Positions 1 through 7,631 of a DNA stretch of 40,013 bases are shown here, in pieces. Both the position numbers and the translations under genes were made by a program. The DNA comes from Hydrogenophaga sp. (GTDB lineage: Bacteria > Pseudomonadota > Gammaproteobacteria > Burkholderiales > Burkholderiaceae_C), in assembly GCF_026125825.1 (NCBI RefSeq), contig NZ_JAHCKK010000038.1, positions 1 to 40,013 on the forward strand, written 5' to 3'. Each line of letters opens with the position of its first letter. The first letter of the stretch is position 1. The notes under the pieces are model-generated. The model was not told where the DNA came from and searched no databases. It worked only from the letters and a program-made list of their open reading frames with translations.

Positions 1-1671
1 GCTGAGCGAGCGGCTGCCGTAGGTGCCCATGCCGAAGGGCACGCGGCCGGTGTCGCCGTGCACCACGTCGACCTGGCTCGGGTCCAGCCCCAGACGCGCG
101 GCCACCACCTGGGCGAAGGTGGTCTCGTGGCCCTGGCCGTGGCTGTGCGAGCCGGTGAACACCGTCACGCTGCCCGTGGGGTGCACGCGCACTTCGCCGC
201 ATTCGAAGAGGCCGGCGCGCGCACCGAGCGCGCCCGCCACGTTGGACGGCGCCAGGCCGCAGGCTTCGATGTAGCTGCTGTAGCCCACGCCGCGCAGCAG
301 GCCCTTGGCCTTGGATTCGGCTTTGCGCTGCTCGAAGCTGGCCATCTCGGCCAGCTCGTTGGCCTTGGCCATGCAGGCGGGGAAGTCGCCGGTGTCGTAT
401 TGCAGCGCCACCGGGGTCTGGTAGGGGAACTCGGTGATGAAGTTGCGGCGGCGGATCTCGTCCTGCGACAGGCCGGTCTCCCACGCGGCGCGGCTGACGA
501 TGCGCTCGAGCAGGTAGGTGGCCTCGGGCCGGCCGGCGCCCCGGTAGGCGTCCACGGGGGAGGTGTTGGTGAACCAGGCGTCCACTTCCACATAGACCTG
601 CGGCGTCTTGTACTGGCCCGCGAGCAGCGTGGCGTACAGGATGGTGGGCACGGCGGTGGAGAAGGTGGAGAGGTAGGCACCGAGGTTGGCGTCGGTGTGC
701 ACGCGGAAGGCCAGGAAATGGCCGTCCTTGTCCAGCGCCATCTCGGCGTGCGTCACGTGGTCGCGGCCGTGCGCGTCGCTCAGGAAGGCTTCCGAGCGGT
801 CGCAGGTCCACTTGATCGCGCAGTTGAGTTTCTTGGAGGCCCAGGTCAGGCACACGTCTTCGGCGTACAGGAAGATCTTGGCGCCGAAGCCTCCGCCCAC
901 GTCGGGGGCGATCACGCGCACCTTGTGCTCGGGCAGGCCGAGCACGAAGGCCGTCATCAGCAGCCGCTCGACGTGCGGGTTCTGGTTGGCGACGTAGAGC
1001 GTGTAGTCGTCGCCGGCGCGGTTGTAGCTGGCGATGGCCGCGCGCGGCTCCATCGGGTTGGGCGCGAGGCGGTTGTTGACGAGGTCGATCTTGGTGACGT
1101 GGGCGGCGCTGCTGAATGCGGCGTCCACCTGGCCCTTGTCGCCGATGGCCCACTTGTAGCAGTGGTTGTCGGCAGCGGCTTCGTGCAGCGCGGGCGCGCC
1201 GGCCTTCATGGCGTCGCGCACGTCCACCACGGCGGCCAGCGGCTCGTAGTCCACGTCGACCAGTTCGGCGGCGTTGCGGGCGTTCTCCAGCGTGTCGGCC
1301 ACCACCATGGCGACGTGGTCGCCCACGTAGCGCACCTTGCCAAAGGCCAGGATGGGGTGGGGCGGCTCCTTCATGGGCTGGCCGGCGGTGTCGGTGATGA
1401 GCCAGCCGCAGGGCAGGCCGGCGATTTTGTCGGCCGCGACGTCGTTGCCGTCGAGGATGCCGATCACGCCGGGCGCCTTGAGCGCGGCGGTCTTGTCGAT
1501 CTTGCGGATGTTGGCGTGCGCGTGCGGCGAGCGCACGAACACCGCGTGGTGCATGTTGGGCAGCACGATGTCGTCGGTGTACTGGCCAGCGCCGGTGAGG
1601 AAGCGGTAGTCCTCCTTGCGCAGCAGCGATTCGCCGATGTGCGGGAGTTTGGAGAAGTCGGAAGCACCCAT
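1..1671 (-). CDS. Molybdenum hydroxylase large subunit, CoxL/xanthine dehydrogenase family (3' end beyond window)
   Basis: The 557 visible residues form the N-terminal part of a molybdopterin-binding catalytic subunit; relatives are near 780 residues, so roughly 220 are missing beyond the left edge. The N-terminus reads as the usual a/b-hammerhead domain of the family, followed by the molybdopterin-binding part with a GGGFGAK-type glycine loop. The active-site loop reads AYRGAGR (residues 375-381). True aerobic CO dehydrogenase (form I) carries AYRCSFR, so this is a form II-like or generic hydroxylase of unknown substrate, not a proven CO dehydrogenase. The start is the ATG at 1671 with a GGAG eight bases upstream. 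It lies downstream of the [2Fe-2S] subunit gene at 1780-2244; the FAD (CoxM-like) subunit is not in view and may lie past the edge. The family assignment is firm, the substrate unknown. Confidence 0.9.
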   Translation of the reverse strand, partial: MGASDFSKLPHIGESLLRKEDYRFLTGAGQYTDDIVLPNMHHAVFVRSPHAHANIRKIDKTAALKAPGVIGILDGNDVAADKIAGLPCGWLITDTAGQPMKEPPHPILAFGKVRYVGDHVAMVVADTLENARNAAELVDVDYEPLAAVVDVRDAMKAGAPALHEAAADNHCYKWAIGDKGQVDAAFSSAAHVTKIDLVNNRLAPNPMEPRAAIASYNRAGDDYTLYVANQNPHVERLLMTAFVLGLPEHKVRVIAPDVGGGFGAKIFLYAEDVCLTWASKKLNCAIKWTCDRSEAFLSDAHGRDHVTHAEMALDKDGHFLAFRVHTDANLGAYLSTFSTAVPTILYATLLAGQYKTPQVYVEVDAWFTNTSPVDAYRGAGRPEATYLLERIVSRAAWETGLSQDEIRRRNFITEFPYQTPVALQYDTGDFPACMAKANELAEMASFEQRKAESKAKGLLRGVGYSSYIEACGLAPSNVAGALGARAGLFECGEVRVHPTGSVTVFTGSHSHGQGHETTFAQVVAARLGLDPSQVDVVHGDTGRVPFGMGTYGSRSLS

Positions 1672-1715
1672 GTCAATGGCTCCAGTGAAGTTTCGATCGA
1701 GGGGCGCCGTGGCAC

Positions 1716-1779
1716 TGGCTTTGCCAGGCCGCTGGCGCCGCCCCCTTGAAGGGGTCGCGCGAGGCGCGGCGGGGGTGGG
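1716..1779. repeat. Intergenic repeat, copy A
   Basis: This spacer between the coxS-like stop and the coxL-like start shares a block order with 19339-19411: GGCTnTGCCAGGCCGC, then GCCCCCT, then a GGGGT/GGGGGGT run, then a CGCGC...GAGGCGCGG block ending in a G-run. It is not coding in either place. Similar C-run/G-run intergenic elements are common in Comamonadaceae genomes as far as I recall; copy number here is two. Confidence 0.6.
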
Positions 1780-2244
<465 letters not shown>

Positions 2245-2310
2245 GCGTGTCTCCTTGTTGTGTGGATGGGGCAACAACAAGTTGAGCACGCGGCCCGGGC
2301 GCTGATTTGC

Positions 2311-2360
2311 GGGTTAACCCTGAAATCCCCCGGCCGCCGCCAATCATTCTCAAATTGAGA
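2311..2360. promoter_or_regulatory. Palindromes upstream of the coxS-like gene (LysR-type box candidate)
   Basis: A perfect 13-base palindrome TCTCAAATTGAGA at 2348-2360 fits the T-N11-A pattern of LysR-type regulators, and a second palindrome GGGTTAACCC lies at 2311-2320. They are 67-116 bases upstream of the coxS-like start in a gene-free gap. No LysR gene is in the window, so the regulator is unidentified. Confidence 0.4.
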
Positions 2361-2434
2361 CGCGCGGCCAGGGGCCTGCGCGCCCGCCGTTCAGACCGGG
2401 GGGCGGCTCGGCGCGGTGGCGCACGCGGGCGCGG

Positions 2435-3505
2435 CTACTTGGGCCGGGGCCGCGAGAGCCGGGGCTGCACCGCCTGCAGCCGCCCGCAGCGCAGTTCCAC
2501 CACGGCTTTGCTGACTGCCCAGGCCACGTTGCGGGTTTCTTCCTGCACGGCCAGGTCGTCGTCCAGCGTGTCGTGGCTGGTGGCGTAGGGCTCGTAGTAG
2601 CCGATGAAGCGGTCCAGGCGAGCCTGCGGGCCGGCGTCGATCAGGCCCATCCAGTCCAGCCAGTCGCACAGCGAGCGGCGCGCGCCTTCGATGCCGGCCA
2701 CGTCGCCATGCACGATGACGCCGTAGGCCCGGCCGGCGAGGTGCTGCGGGTAGTCCCAGCCCGCCATTTCGAGCGCCTTGGCCTTCTCGGGCTTCTTGCC
2801 GCCGGTGGAGGTCGGGTCGGGGTTGCCGCCGTCGGCGCAGACCAGGCGGTCGATCATGAGCTTGAGCGGGCTGGGGCTCTGGTACCAGTAGACGGGGGTG
2901 ACCAGCAGCACGGCGTGCGCCGACACCCAGCGTTCGTAGATCTCGGCCATCCAGTCGTGCGTCTGGTTCAGCGCGTGGTTGGGGTAGCAGCTGCAAGGCC
3001 AGTGGCACAGCGGCATGGCGGTGGACACGCAGCCCTTGCAGGGGTGGATGTGCAGCGCGTATTCCGAGGTGAGCAGGCTCAGGTCCAGCACGTCGACCTG
3101 CATGCGTTGCTGTTCGAGGGCTTCGCGCGCGATCTGCGCGAGCCGGTGGCTTTTGGAGATTTCGCCGGGGCAGGTGCCGTCGTTGCGCGCCGAGCCGCAC
3201 ACCAGCAGCACCCGCGATGGCGTGCCCGGCTCGGACCAGCGGGCCTGAGCGGCGTCCAGGCGCGCCTTGGTGGCGACCCACTCGGACGACAGCTCGTAAT
3301 CCGGATCGGCGTAGCCGGGCCCGGCCTTCTGCGTCACGGGCGCTTTGCGGCCCTCCTGGTAGGCTGCCCAGGCGATTGCCTCCAGCCGCTCGATGCTGGC
3401 GTCCTCGGCGCGGAAGGCGGGATCGAAGAAGCTGGTGCGAAATCGCTGGCTGAATGCCGCGCGGTCCAGGGGGGCGGGCGCCTGTCCTTTTCGGATCGGG
3501 GTCAT
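2435..3505 (-). CDS. Flavodoxin-like NAD(P)H-dependent FMN oxidoreductase with Cys-rich insert
   Basis: A 356-residue protein. After an approximately 95-residue N-terminal extension (RFRTSFFDPAF...), a flavodoxin-like fold of the NADPH-dependent FMN reductase type begins with the phosphate loop GSARNDGTCPGEISK (residues 104-118) and contains TPVYWYQSPSPLK (203-215), the usual second FMN loop. Between them lies a striking cluster of Cys156, Cys159, Cys167, Cys171 and Cys173 (CX2CX7CX3CXC). Iron-sulfur flavoproteins have a Cys cluster in a similar place, so cluster binding is possible but unproven. The ATG at 3505 is preceded by a gap of 76 bases after the gene at 3582-4058. It is the last gene of a probable three-gene operon; substrate unknown. 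Confidence 0.85.
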   Translation of the reverse strand: MTPIRKGQAPAPLDRAAFSQRFRTSFFDPAFRAEDASIERLEAIAWAAYQEGRKAPVTQKAGPGYADPDYELSSEWVATKARLDAAQARWSEPGTPSRVLLVCGSARNDGTCPGEISKSHRLAQIAREALEQQRMQVDVLDLSLLTSEYALHIHPCKGCVSTAMPLCHWPCSCYPNHALNQTHDWMAEIYERWVSAHAVLLVTPVYWYQSPSPLKLMIDRLVCADGGNPDPTSTGGKKPEKAKALEMAGWDYPQHLAGRAYGVIVHGDVAGIEGARRSLCDWLDWMGLIDAGPQARLDRFIGYYEPYATSHDTLDDDLAVQEETRNVAWAVSKAVVELRCGRLQAVQPRLSRPRPK

Positions 3506-3581
3506 GGTGCGGTGGTGTGGCTGGGGTTTCCCAATGTCGGGGCCACCCGCGCGCGCGTCTGTTCGCCAGCGCACCCTGGCC

Positions 3582-4058
3582 TCAGCCCTTGGCGCGGTGA
3601 AAGCGCATCGTCCAGTTGGGCTCCCAGTGGCGGCCGGCGTCGGCCGAGAAGGCCTGTTCCCACAGCGGCGAGGCCGTCTGCGTCTCGGTCGAGCGAAAGC
3701 GCACGCGGATGGGGCGACCGTCCAGCACGTCTTCGGCGAAGAAGGTGCCCACGCCCCGCTCGAAGTGGCCCACCACCGGGACGTCGAGGTGATGGGGCTG
3801 GCGGCCGTCGAGCCACCAGATGGACCAGCGGCCGGTGTGCGGGTGGTGGCTGCGCAGTGTGGCCGCGCGGTAGCTGCCGCCGGGCAGGTGCAGCAGGTTG
3901 TCGTCCACATTGCCCTGGCCGCCCAGCATGGGCCAGGCGGTGCAGGTGCCCTCGAAGCGCTCCCAGTCGGTGCAGCCGTTGAGGCGCTCGCGCAGGCGGC
4001 GGTGCTCCACGCGCCAATGGCCGTGGAGGAAGTCGAAGTCGTGTGCGCTGGTGTGCAT
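3582..4058 (-). CDS. Conserved hypothetical protein (possibly DUF1579-like)
   Basis: A 158-residue soluble protein without signal peptide or membrane segment. The opening DFDFLHGHWRVEHRRL and the middle GRWSIWWLDGRQP, rich in Trp, His and beta-strand residues, resemble small lipocalin-like proteins of the DUF1579 kind, but I cannot confirm the family. The ATG at 4058 has AGGAA upstream and follows the stop of the NIPSNAP gene by only 12 bases, so the two are co-transcribed. Function unknown; the context (NIPSNAP protein, flavin reductase, WYL regulator) hints at a stress or small-molecule detoxification role, which is inference. Confidence 0.8.
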   Translation of the reverse strand: MHTSAHDFDFLHGHWRVEHRRLRERLNGCTDWERFEGTCTAWPMLGGQGNVDDNLLHLPGGSYRAATLRSHHPHTGRWSIWWLDGRQPHHLDVPVVGHFERGVGTFFAEDVLDGRPIRVRFRSTETQTASPLWEQAFSADAGRHWEPNWTMRFHRAKG

Positions 4059-4070
4059 GGGGTGGTTCCT

Positions 4071-4790
4071 TCAGGCGTGCAAAGCGGAGCGGGCGGTGGG
4101 GGTGAGGCGGTGGCTCTGGGCGGGGCCTGCCAGCCAGGGGGCGAGCGGGGGCAGGGCGTCGCGCGCCCAGGTGCCGCCGCGCGCAAAGGCGTCGAAGGCG
4201 GCGGGGCTGTCGAACAGCGCCAAGCCCACCAGCACCGGCTCGCCTTCGCGCACCGGCAGGCGCGGGTAATTGTTGGGGCTGTCCTGGGTCACGTACCAGC
4301 CGATGCGGCGCGCGCCACCCTGGCGCAGCACTGGCGAGAGCACCTCCCGGCACAGCGCCAGCAGGTCGCTGCCCGCCGGTGCGTGCAGCGGGAACACGGC
4401 CGCGTCCAGCAGGCCGGGCGGTGTGTCGGTGGTGCCGGGCTGGGCGCGCGGCGAGGTGTCGCCGTCGATGCCCGCGCCGGGCCAGGCCGGGCGCAGCAAG
4501 AACACGTTGTCCGAATCGATCATGGTCGCGTTGGCCGCGTCGCGGTGCGCCTGCCACACCGGGCCGCCGTAGAACGCGGCCAGGCCCTGCGCGCGGCGCG
4601 CCATGTCGGCAAAGCCGCGCAGCCACACGAAGCGGTCGGCGTCATCCAGATCGCGGAACTGGCCGATCACGCGCAGGCCCTGGGCTTCCTGGGTTTCGAC
4701 GAACTCGCGGTCGAACAGTTCGATGAGCGACTCGCGCCGGCCCGGGTGCAGGGCGTAGCGGCGCAGCTCGACGAGGGGGGATTCGGTCAT
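4071..4790 (-). CDS. NIPSNAP-family protein
   Basis: A 239-residue protein with a ferredoxin-like alpha/beta-barrel fold of the NIPSNAP type in its first 105 residues: VELRRYALHPGRRESLIELF at residues 6-25, then a DADRFVWLRGF strand and the FYGGPVW segment. A second, weaker half (from about residue 130) repeats the strand-helix pattern. Function of bacterial NIPSNAP proteins is poorly known. The ATG at 4790 has AAGGAG nine bases upstream. It is the first gene of an operon with 3582-4058 and 2435-3505, and is read divergently from the WYL regulator at 4870, with an inverted-repeat operator between them, so it is probably controlled by that regulator. Confidence 0.85.
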   Translation of the reverse strand: MTESPLVELRRYALHPGRRESLIELFDREFVETQEAQGLRVIGQFRDLDDADRFVWLRGFADMARRAQGLAAFYGGPVWQAHRDAANATMIDSDNVFLLRPAWPGAGIDGDTSPRAQPGTTDTPPGLLDAAVFPLHAPAGSDLLALCREVLSPVLRQGGARRIGWYVTQDSPNNYPRLPVREGEPVLVGLALFDSPAAFDAFARGGTWARDALPPLAPWLAGPAQSHRLTPTARSALHA

Positions 4791-4834
4791 GGGAAGGCTC
4801 CTTGTAAAGACGGTGCGGCGATGATCCGCCCCAT

Positions 4835-4857
4835 AACATGACACGGTGTGTCATGTT
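4835..4857. promoter_or_regulatory. Perfect inverted repeat, operator candidate between NIPSNAP operon and WYL regulator
   Basis: Two 10-base arms, AACATGACAC (4835-4844) and its exact reverse complement (4848-4857), flank a 3-base spacer GGT. It lies 13 bases before the regulator start (4870) and 45 bases before the divergent operon start (4790). The position fits binding by the adjacent YafY/WYL protein, controlling both directions. Confidence 0.7.
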
Positions 4858-4869
4858 TAAATCCTTCCC

Positions 4870-5823
4870 ATGCAAGCGAGCCGGTTGCTCTCCATCCTCA
4901 TGCTGCTGCAGGCGCGCGGCCGCCTGACGGCCGGTGCGCTGGCGCAGGCGCTGGAGGTGTCCGAACGCACCGTGTTGCGCGACATCGACCAGCTCTCGGC
5001 CGCCGGTGTGCCGCTGTGGGGCGAGCGCGGGCGCCAGGGCGGCTTCCAGTTGCGGCAGGGATGGAGCACCCAGCTCACCGGCATGACCGAGCCCGAAGCC
5101 CAGGCGCTGCTGCTCGCGGGCCTGCCGGGGCCGGCCACGGAGCTGGGCCTGGGCGCGGCGGCGGCCTCGGCGCGGCTGAAGATGGTGGCCAGCCTGCCGG
5201 GCGAATGGCGCGAGCAGGCCGACCGCGTGGGCCAGCGCCTGCACATCGACCCGGTGGACTGGTACCGCGCGCAGGACGCACCGAAGTTCCTGCGCGAGGT
5301 GGCCGACGCGGTCTGGCGCGCGCGCCGCATCGAGGTGCGCTACGAAAGCTGGCGCGGCAAAGCCTGGCGGGTGCTGGAGCCTTTGGGCCTGGTGCTCAAG
5401 GCAGGCGCCTGGTACCTGGTGGCGCGCGCGGTGGAGGCTGCGCCGCCCAAGGGCGACGGTGTGCGCACCTACCGGCTCGCGAGTCTGCTGGAGCTCAAGC
5501 CCGGTGCGGCCTTTCGGCGGCCCAAGGCATTCGACCTCGCGCAGACCTGGCGCGCGTCTGCCGCGCGCTTCGAATCGGAGCTGCGTTCGTTGGAGGTGCG
5601 GGCGCGCGTGACGCCGCGAGGCTTGAAGTGGCTGGCGAACGCGCGCGTGCCTGTTGGCGACGCGATGGACGACGAGGTCACGCTTCGCGTGGAGTCGGTG
5701 GAGCAGGGGGCGCGGCAGTTGCTCGCCTTCGGCGACGAGATCGAGGTGCTTTCACCCCCCGCGCTGCGCGAGCGCCTGGCGCAGCAGGCAGCGGCGGTGC
5801 TGGCGCGCTACCGGGTGGGTTGA
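4870..5823 (+). CDS. YafY-family transcriptional regulator (HTH + WYL domain)
   Basis: A 317-residue DNA-binding regulator. Residues 1-58 form a winged helix-turn-helix of the HTH_11 type (LSILMLLQARGRLTAGALAQ, VSERTVLRDIDQL, then the wing GERGRQGGFQL). A WYL domain spans about residues 135-210 and includes RIEVRYESW and the name-giving AWYLVARAV; a C-terminal extension (WCX-like) follows to about residue 310. WYL domains sense ligands or single-stranded nucleic acid. It is transcribed away from the NIPSNAP operon, with the perfect inverted repeat at 4835-4857 in front of its start, so autoregulation and control of the neighbours is likely. The stop is 10 bases from the convergent VOC gene. 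Confidence 0.93.
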   Translation: MQASRLLSILMLLQARGRLTAGALAQALEVSERTVLRDIDQLSAAGVPLWGERGRQGGFQLRQGWSTQLTGMTEPEAQALLLAGLPGPATELGLGAAAASARLKMVASLPGEWREQADRVGQRLHIDPVDWYRAQDAPKFLREVADAVWRARRIEVRYESWRGKAWRVLEPLGLVLKAGAWYLVARAVEAAPPKGDGVRTYRLASLLELKPGAAFRRPKAFDLAQTWRASAARFESELRSLEVRARVTPRGLKWLANARVPVGDAMDDEVTLRVESVEQGARQLLAFGDEIEVLSPPALRERLAQQAAAVLARYRVG

Positions 5824-5833
5824 GGGTGAAGGT

Positions 5834-6313
5834 TCAGCCGCGCCGCGCCGCGTCGATGGCGGCGACGTCGATCTTCTTCATGGTCATCATCGCGTCGAAG
5901 GCGCGCTTGGCCGCCGCGCGGTCGGGGCCGGTGAAGGCCTCGGTGAGCGTGCGCGGGGTGATCTGCCACGACAGTCCCCAGCGGTCCTTGCACCAGCCGC
6001 ATTCGCTCTCCTGGCCGCCGTTGCCCACGATGGCGTTCCACAGGCGGTCGGTCTCTTCCTGATCGTCGGTGGCGATCTGGAACGAGAAGGCCTCGTCGTG
6101 CTGGAAGACCGGGCCGCCGTTGAGCCCGATGCAGGGAATGCCGGCCACGGTGAACTCCACCGTGAGCACGTCGCCCTCCTTGCCGGCGGGGTAGTCGCCC
6201 GGCGCGCGGTGCACGGCGCCCAGGGCGCTGTCGGGAAAGGTGTTGGCGTAGAAGGTGGCGGCGTCGAGGGCGTCGCGGTCGAACCAGAGGCAGATCGTGT
6301 TCTTGGGGATCAT
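5834..6313 (-). CDS. VOC-family protein (PhnB / 3-demethylubiquinone methyltransferase-like domain)
   Basis: A 159-residue protein of the glyoxalase/bleomycin-resistance (VOC) superfamily, in the subgroup often misnamed 3-demethylubiquinone-9 methyltransferase. Diagnostic pieces are CLWFDRDALDAATFYANTFP near the start, GDVLTVEFTVAGIPCIGLNG in the middle, and the conserved end GLSWQITP followed by AAAKRAFDAMMTMKKIDVA. It is not an actual ubiquinone methyltransferase; the substrate is unknown. The ATG at 6313 has AAGGAG nine bases upstream. The gene is convergent with the WYL regulator, and nothing ties the two functionally. Confidence 0.92.
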   Translation of the reverse strand: MIPKNTICLWFDRDALDAATFYANTFPDSALGAVHRAPGDYPAGKEGDVLTVEFTVAGIPCIGLNGGPVFQHDEAFSFQIATDDQEETDRLWNAIVGNGGQESECGWCKDRWGLSWQITPRTLTEAFTGPDRAAAKRAFDAMMTMKKIDVAAIDAARRG

Positions 6314-6376
6314 TCCGGGTCTCCTTGGGCGTTGGGCAAGAGGCGCCCGCCACCTTACCGTTTTCGGTCGTCGGTG

Positions 6377-6571
6377 TTAAGCATCGCCACCGCGCACTGG
6401 GCGGTCCACGTCCGCGATGGGGCGTTGCGGGCGACCGGTGGGGTCTCGGCGCGGTGGGTTGGCGGGTGCGCCACGGGGCTGGCCTTGTTCCGGTTGCGCG
6501 GCCGGGTCGTGCGAATCGCCCTGTTGGGGCGCTGGGCCTTGGCGGCCGGGGTTTCGGGGTGTCGATGCCAT
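6377..6571 (-). CDS. Candidate small disordered protein (64 aa)
   Basis: A 64-residue frame that is rich in Pro, Arg, Gly, Gln and Asp and has no hydrophobic segment, so it would be intrinsically disordered (MASTPRNPGRQGPAPQQGD at the start, RPIADVDRPVRGGDA at the end). A GGAG motif lies eight bases before the ATG at 6571. I do not recognise the family. The case for coding rests on the ribosome site, the clean short frame and the unbiased-looking disorder composition; a longer frame reading through this one from 7300 has no ribosome site. Confidence 0.45.
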   Translation of the reverse strand: MASTPRNPGRQGPAPQQGDSHDPAAQPEQGQPRGAPANPPRRDPTGRPQRPIADVDRPVRGGDA

Positions 6572-6793
6572 GGTGGTTGCTCCGTGGAGAAGGCGGGAGC
6601 TTGCAGGGGCAAGCCCGGTGCCCGTGCCGCAAAAGAGGCGCTTGCACCGATGGAGGGCGTCGATTTCGGCTGGACTTGCCGCAAGTTGTTCCGGATGCGC
6701 CGGGTACGCCATTTGCCATGCTGTGTGGGACAGCGCCCGATGGCTTCTTTGCCCTTCGGGCCACCCCTTGAACACCGCATCCGGGAGACACGC

Positions 6794-6976
6794 ATGCCCA
6801 CCTCGCCAAACCCGCCCACCGCCCTGCGCAAGAAAACCCATGCCGGCAGCCAAGGCCGCCTCGGGACGGCGCAGAGGCAGCAAGGCCTCTCCCGCATGGC
6901 GCTGGAGCAGCCCGACGACACGCCGCTGGACCAGCGCCTGTCTCACGCGCAGCGGGGCTCGCGCCAGATGGCCTGA
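6794..6976 (+). CDS. Candidate small basic hydrophilic protein (60 aa)
   Basis: A 60-residue frame beginning MPTSPNPPTALRKKTH, rich in Gln, Arg, Ser and Thr, with no membrane segment or Cys. GGGAGA sits six to seven bases before the ATG at 6794, the best ribosome site in this stretch. Family not recognised. It is divergent from the other small candidate at 6377-6571, and 184 bases upstream of the iorA-like gene in the same direction. Confidence 0.45.
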   Translation: MPTSPNPPTALRKKTHAGSQGRLGTAQRQQGLSRMALEQPDDTPLDQRLSHAQRGSRQMA

Positions 6977-7160
6977 ACGGCGCGCTCTGCGCCAGCCGGC
7001 GATGGAGGCGAGGGTGTAGATCGCCAGGGCGGGCAATGCAAGGGGCTTGAGCGCGAAGCGGTCGGGCACAGCCCGAGGTCGGGTGGCTTGGCGCGAATCT
7101 TCAAGACGGGCGGTGCGGCGGCTGAGACAGTGCGCCATCCCCCCTCTGCGGAGCCTCGCC

Positions 7161-7631
7161 ATGTACATCCTCGTGAACCGCCAGCGGTTCGATATTCCCC
7201 CCGACTGGCAGGACGAGACCCTGCTTGCCGTGCTGCGCGAACACCTCGGCCTGGTGGGGGCCAAGTTCGGCTGCGGCATGGGCCAGTGCGGCGCCTGCAC
7301 GGTGCTGCTTGACGGTCAGGCGCAGCGCAGCTGCCTGCTGCCGGTGAGCGCGGTGCAGCAACAGGCCGTGGAGACCATCGAGGGGCTGGCAGGCCCGGAC
7401 GGTCGCCTGCACCCGGTGCAGCAGGCGTGGCTGGACGAGCGCGTGCCGCAGTGCGGCTACTGCCAGGCGGGACAGATCATGGCCACCGTGGCCCTGCTGC
7501 GCCAGGACCCTGCCCCGAGCCCGGCGCGGGTGGACGAGGCGCTGGCGGGCAACCTGTGCCGTTGCGGCACGCACCAGCGCATCCGCGCAGGGGTGCAGCG
7601 CGCGGTGGCGCTGCAGCGGGGGCGCCCGTGA
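7161..7631 (+). CDS. [2Fe-2S] subunit of isoquinoline 1-oxidoreductase-like enzyme (IorA-like)
   Basis: This 156-residue subunit carries two [2Fe-2S] clusters. The N-terminal ferredoxin domain has Cys38, Cys43, Cys46 and Cys58 (CX4CX2CX11C); the C-terminal domain has Cys98, Cys101, Cys133 and Cys135 in QCGYCQAGQ...[11 protein letters not shown], the form typical of IorA proteins. It moves electrons from the molybdenum subunit to an acceptor. The ATG at 7161 is used because GGAG lies upstream and MYILVNRQ begins the fold. Its stop overlaps the GTG start of the large subunit by four bases (GTGA). It has no signal peptide, so it presumably travels with the Tat-type partner. Confidence 0.94.
   Translation: MYILVNRQRFDIPPDWQDETLLAVLREHLGLVGAKFGCGMGQCGACTVLLDGQAQRSCLLPVSAVQQQAVETIEGLAGPDGRLHPVQQAWLDERVPQCGYCQAGQIMATVALLRQDPAPSPARVDEALAGNLCRCGTHQRIRAGVQRAVALQRGRP

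Larger units (their letters stand above)
6314..7160. other. Gene-poor stretch with two candidate small genes
   Basis: This 847-base interval lacks any recognisable long gene. It holds two short reading frames with good ribosome sites (6377-6571 minus, 6794-6976 plus), divergent across a 222-base gap. The remainder, 6977-7160, leads into the iorA-like gene and shows no clear terminator or promoter. Long frames running through it on both strands lack family features and ribosome sites and look like GC-driven open frames. Confidence 0.5.

Noticed and set aside
58-1749. A 563-codon open frame antisense to the coxL-like gene
   Set aside because: Low-complexity Val/Gly/His/Ala sequence and no motif; the opposite strand encodes a clear molybdenum hydroxylase.
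6980-7130. Hydrophobic stretch on the minus strand ([20 protein letters not shown]) suggesting a membrane-protein remnant
   Set aside because: No start with ribosome site, no similarity I can name, and the frame runs on into low-complexity sequence.
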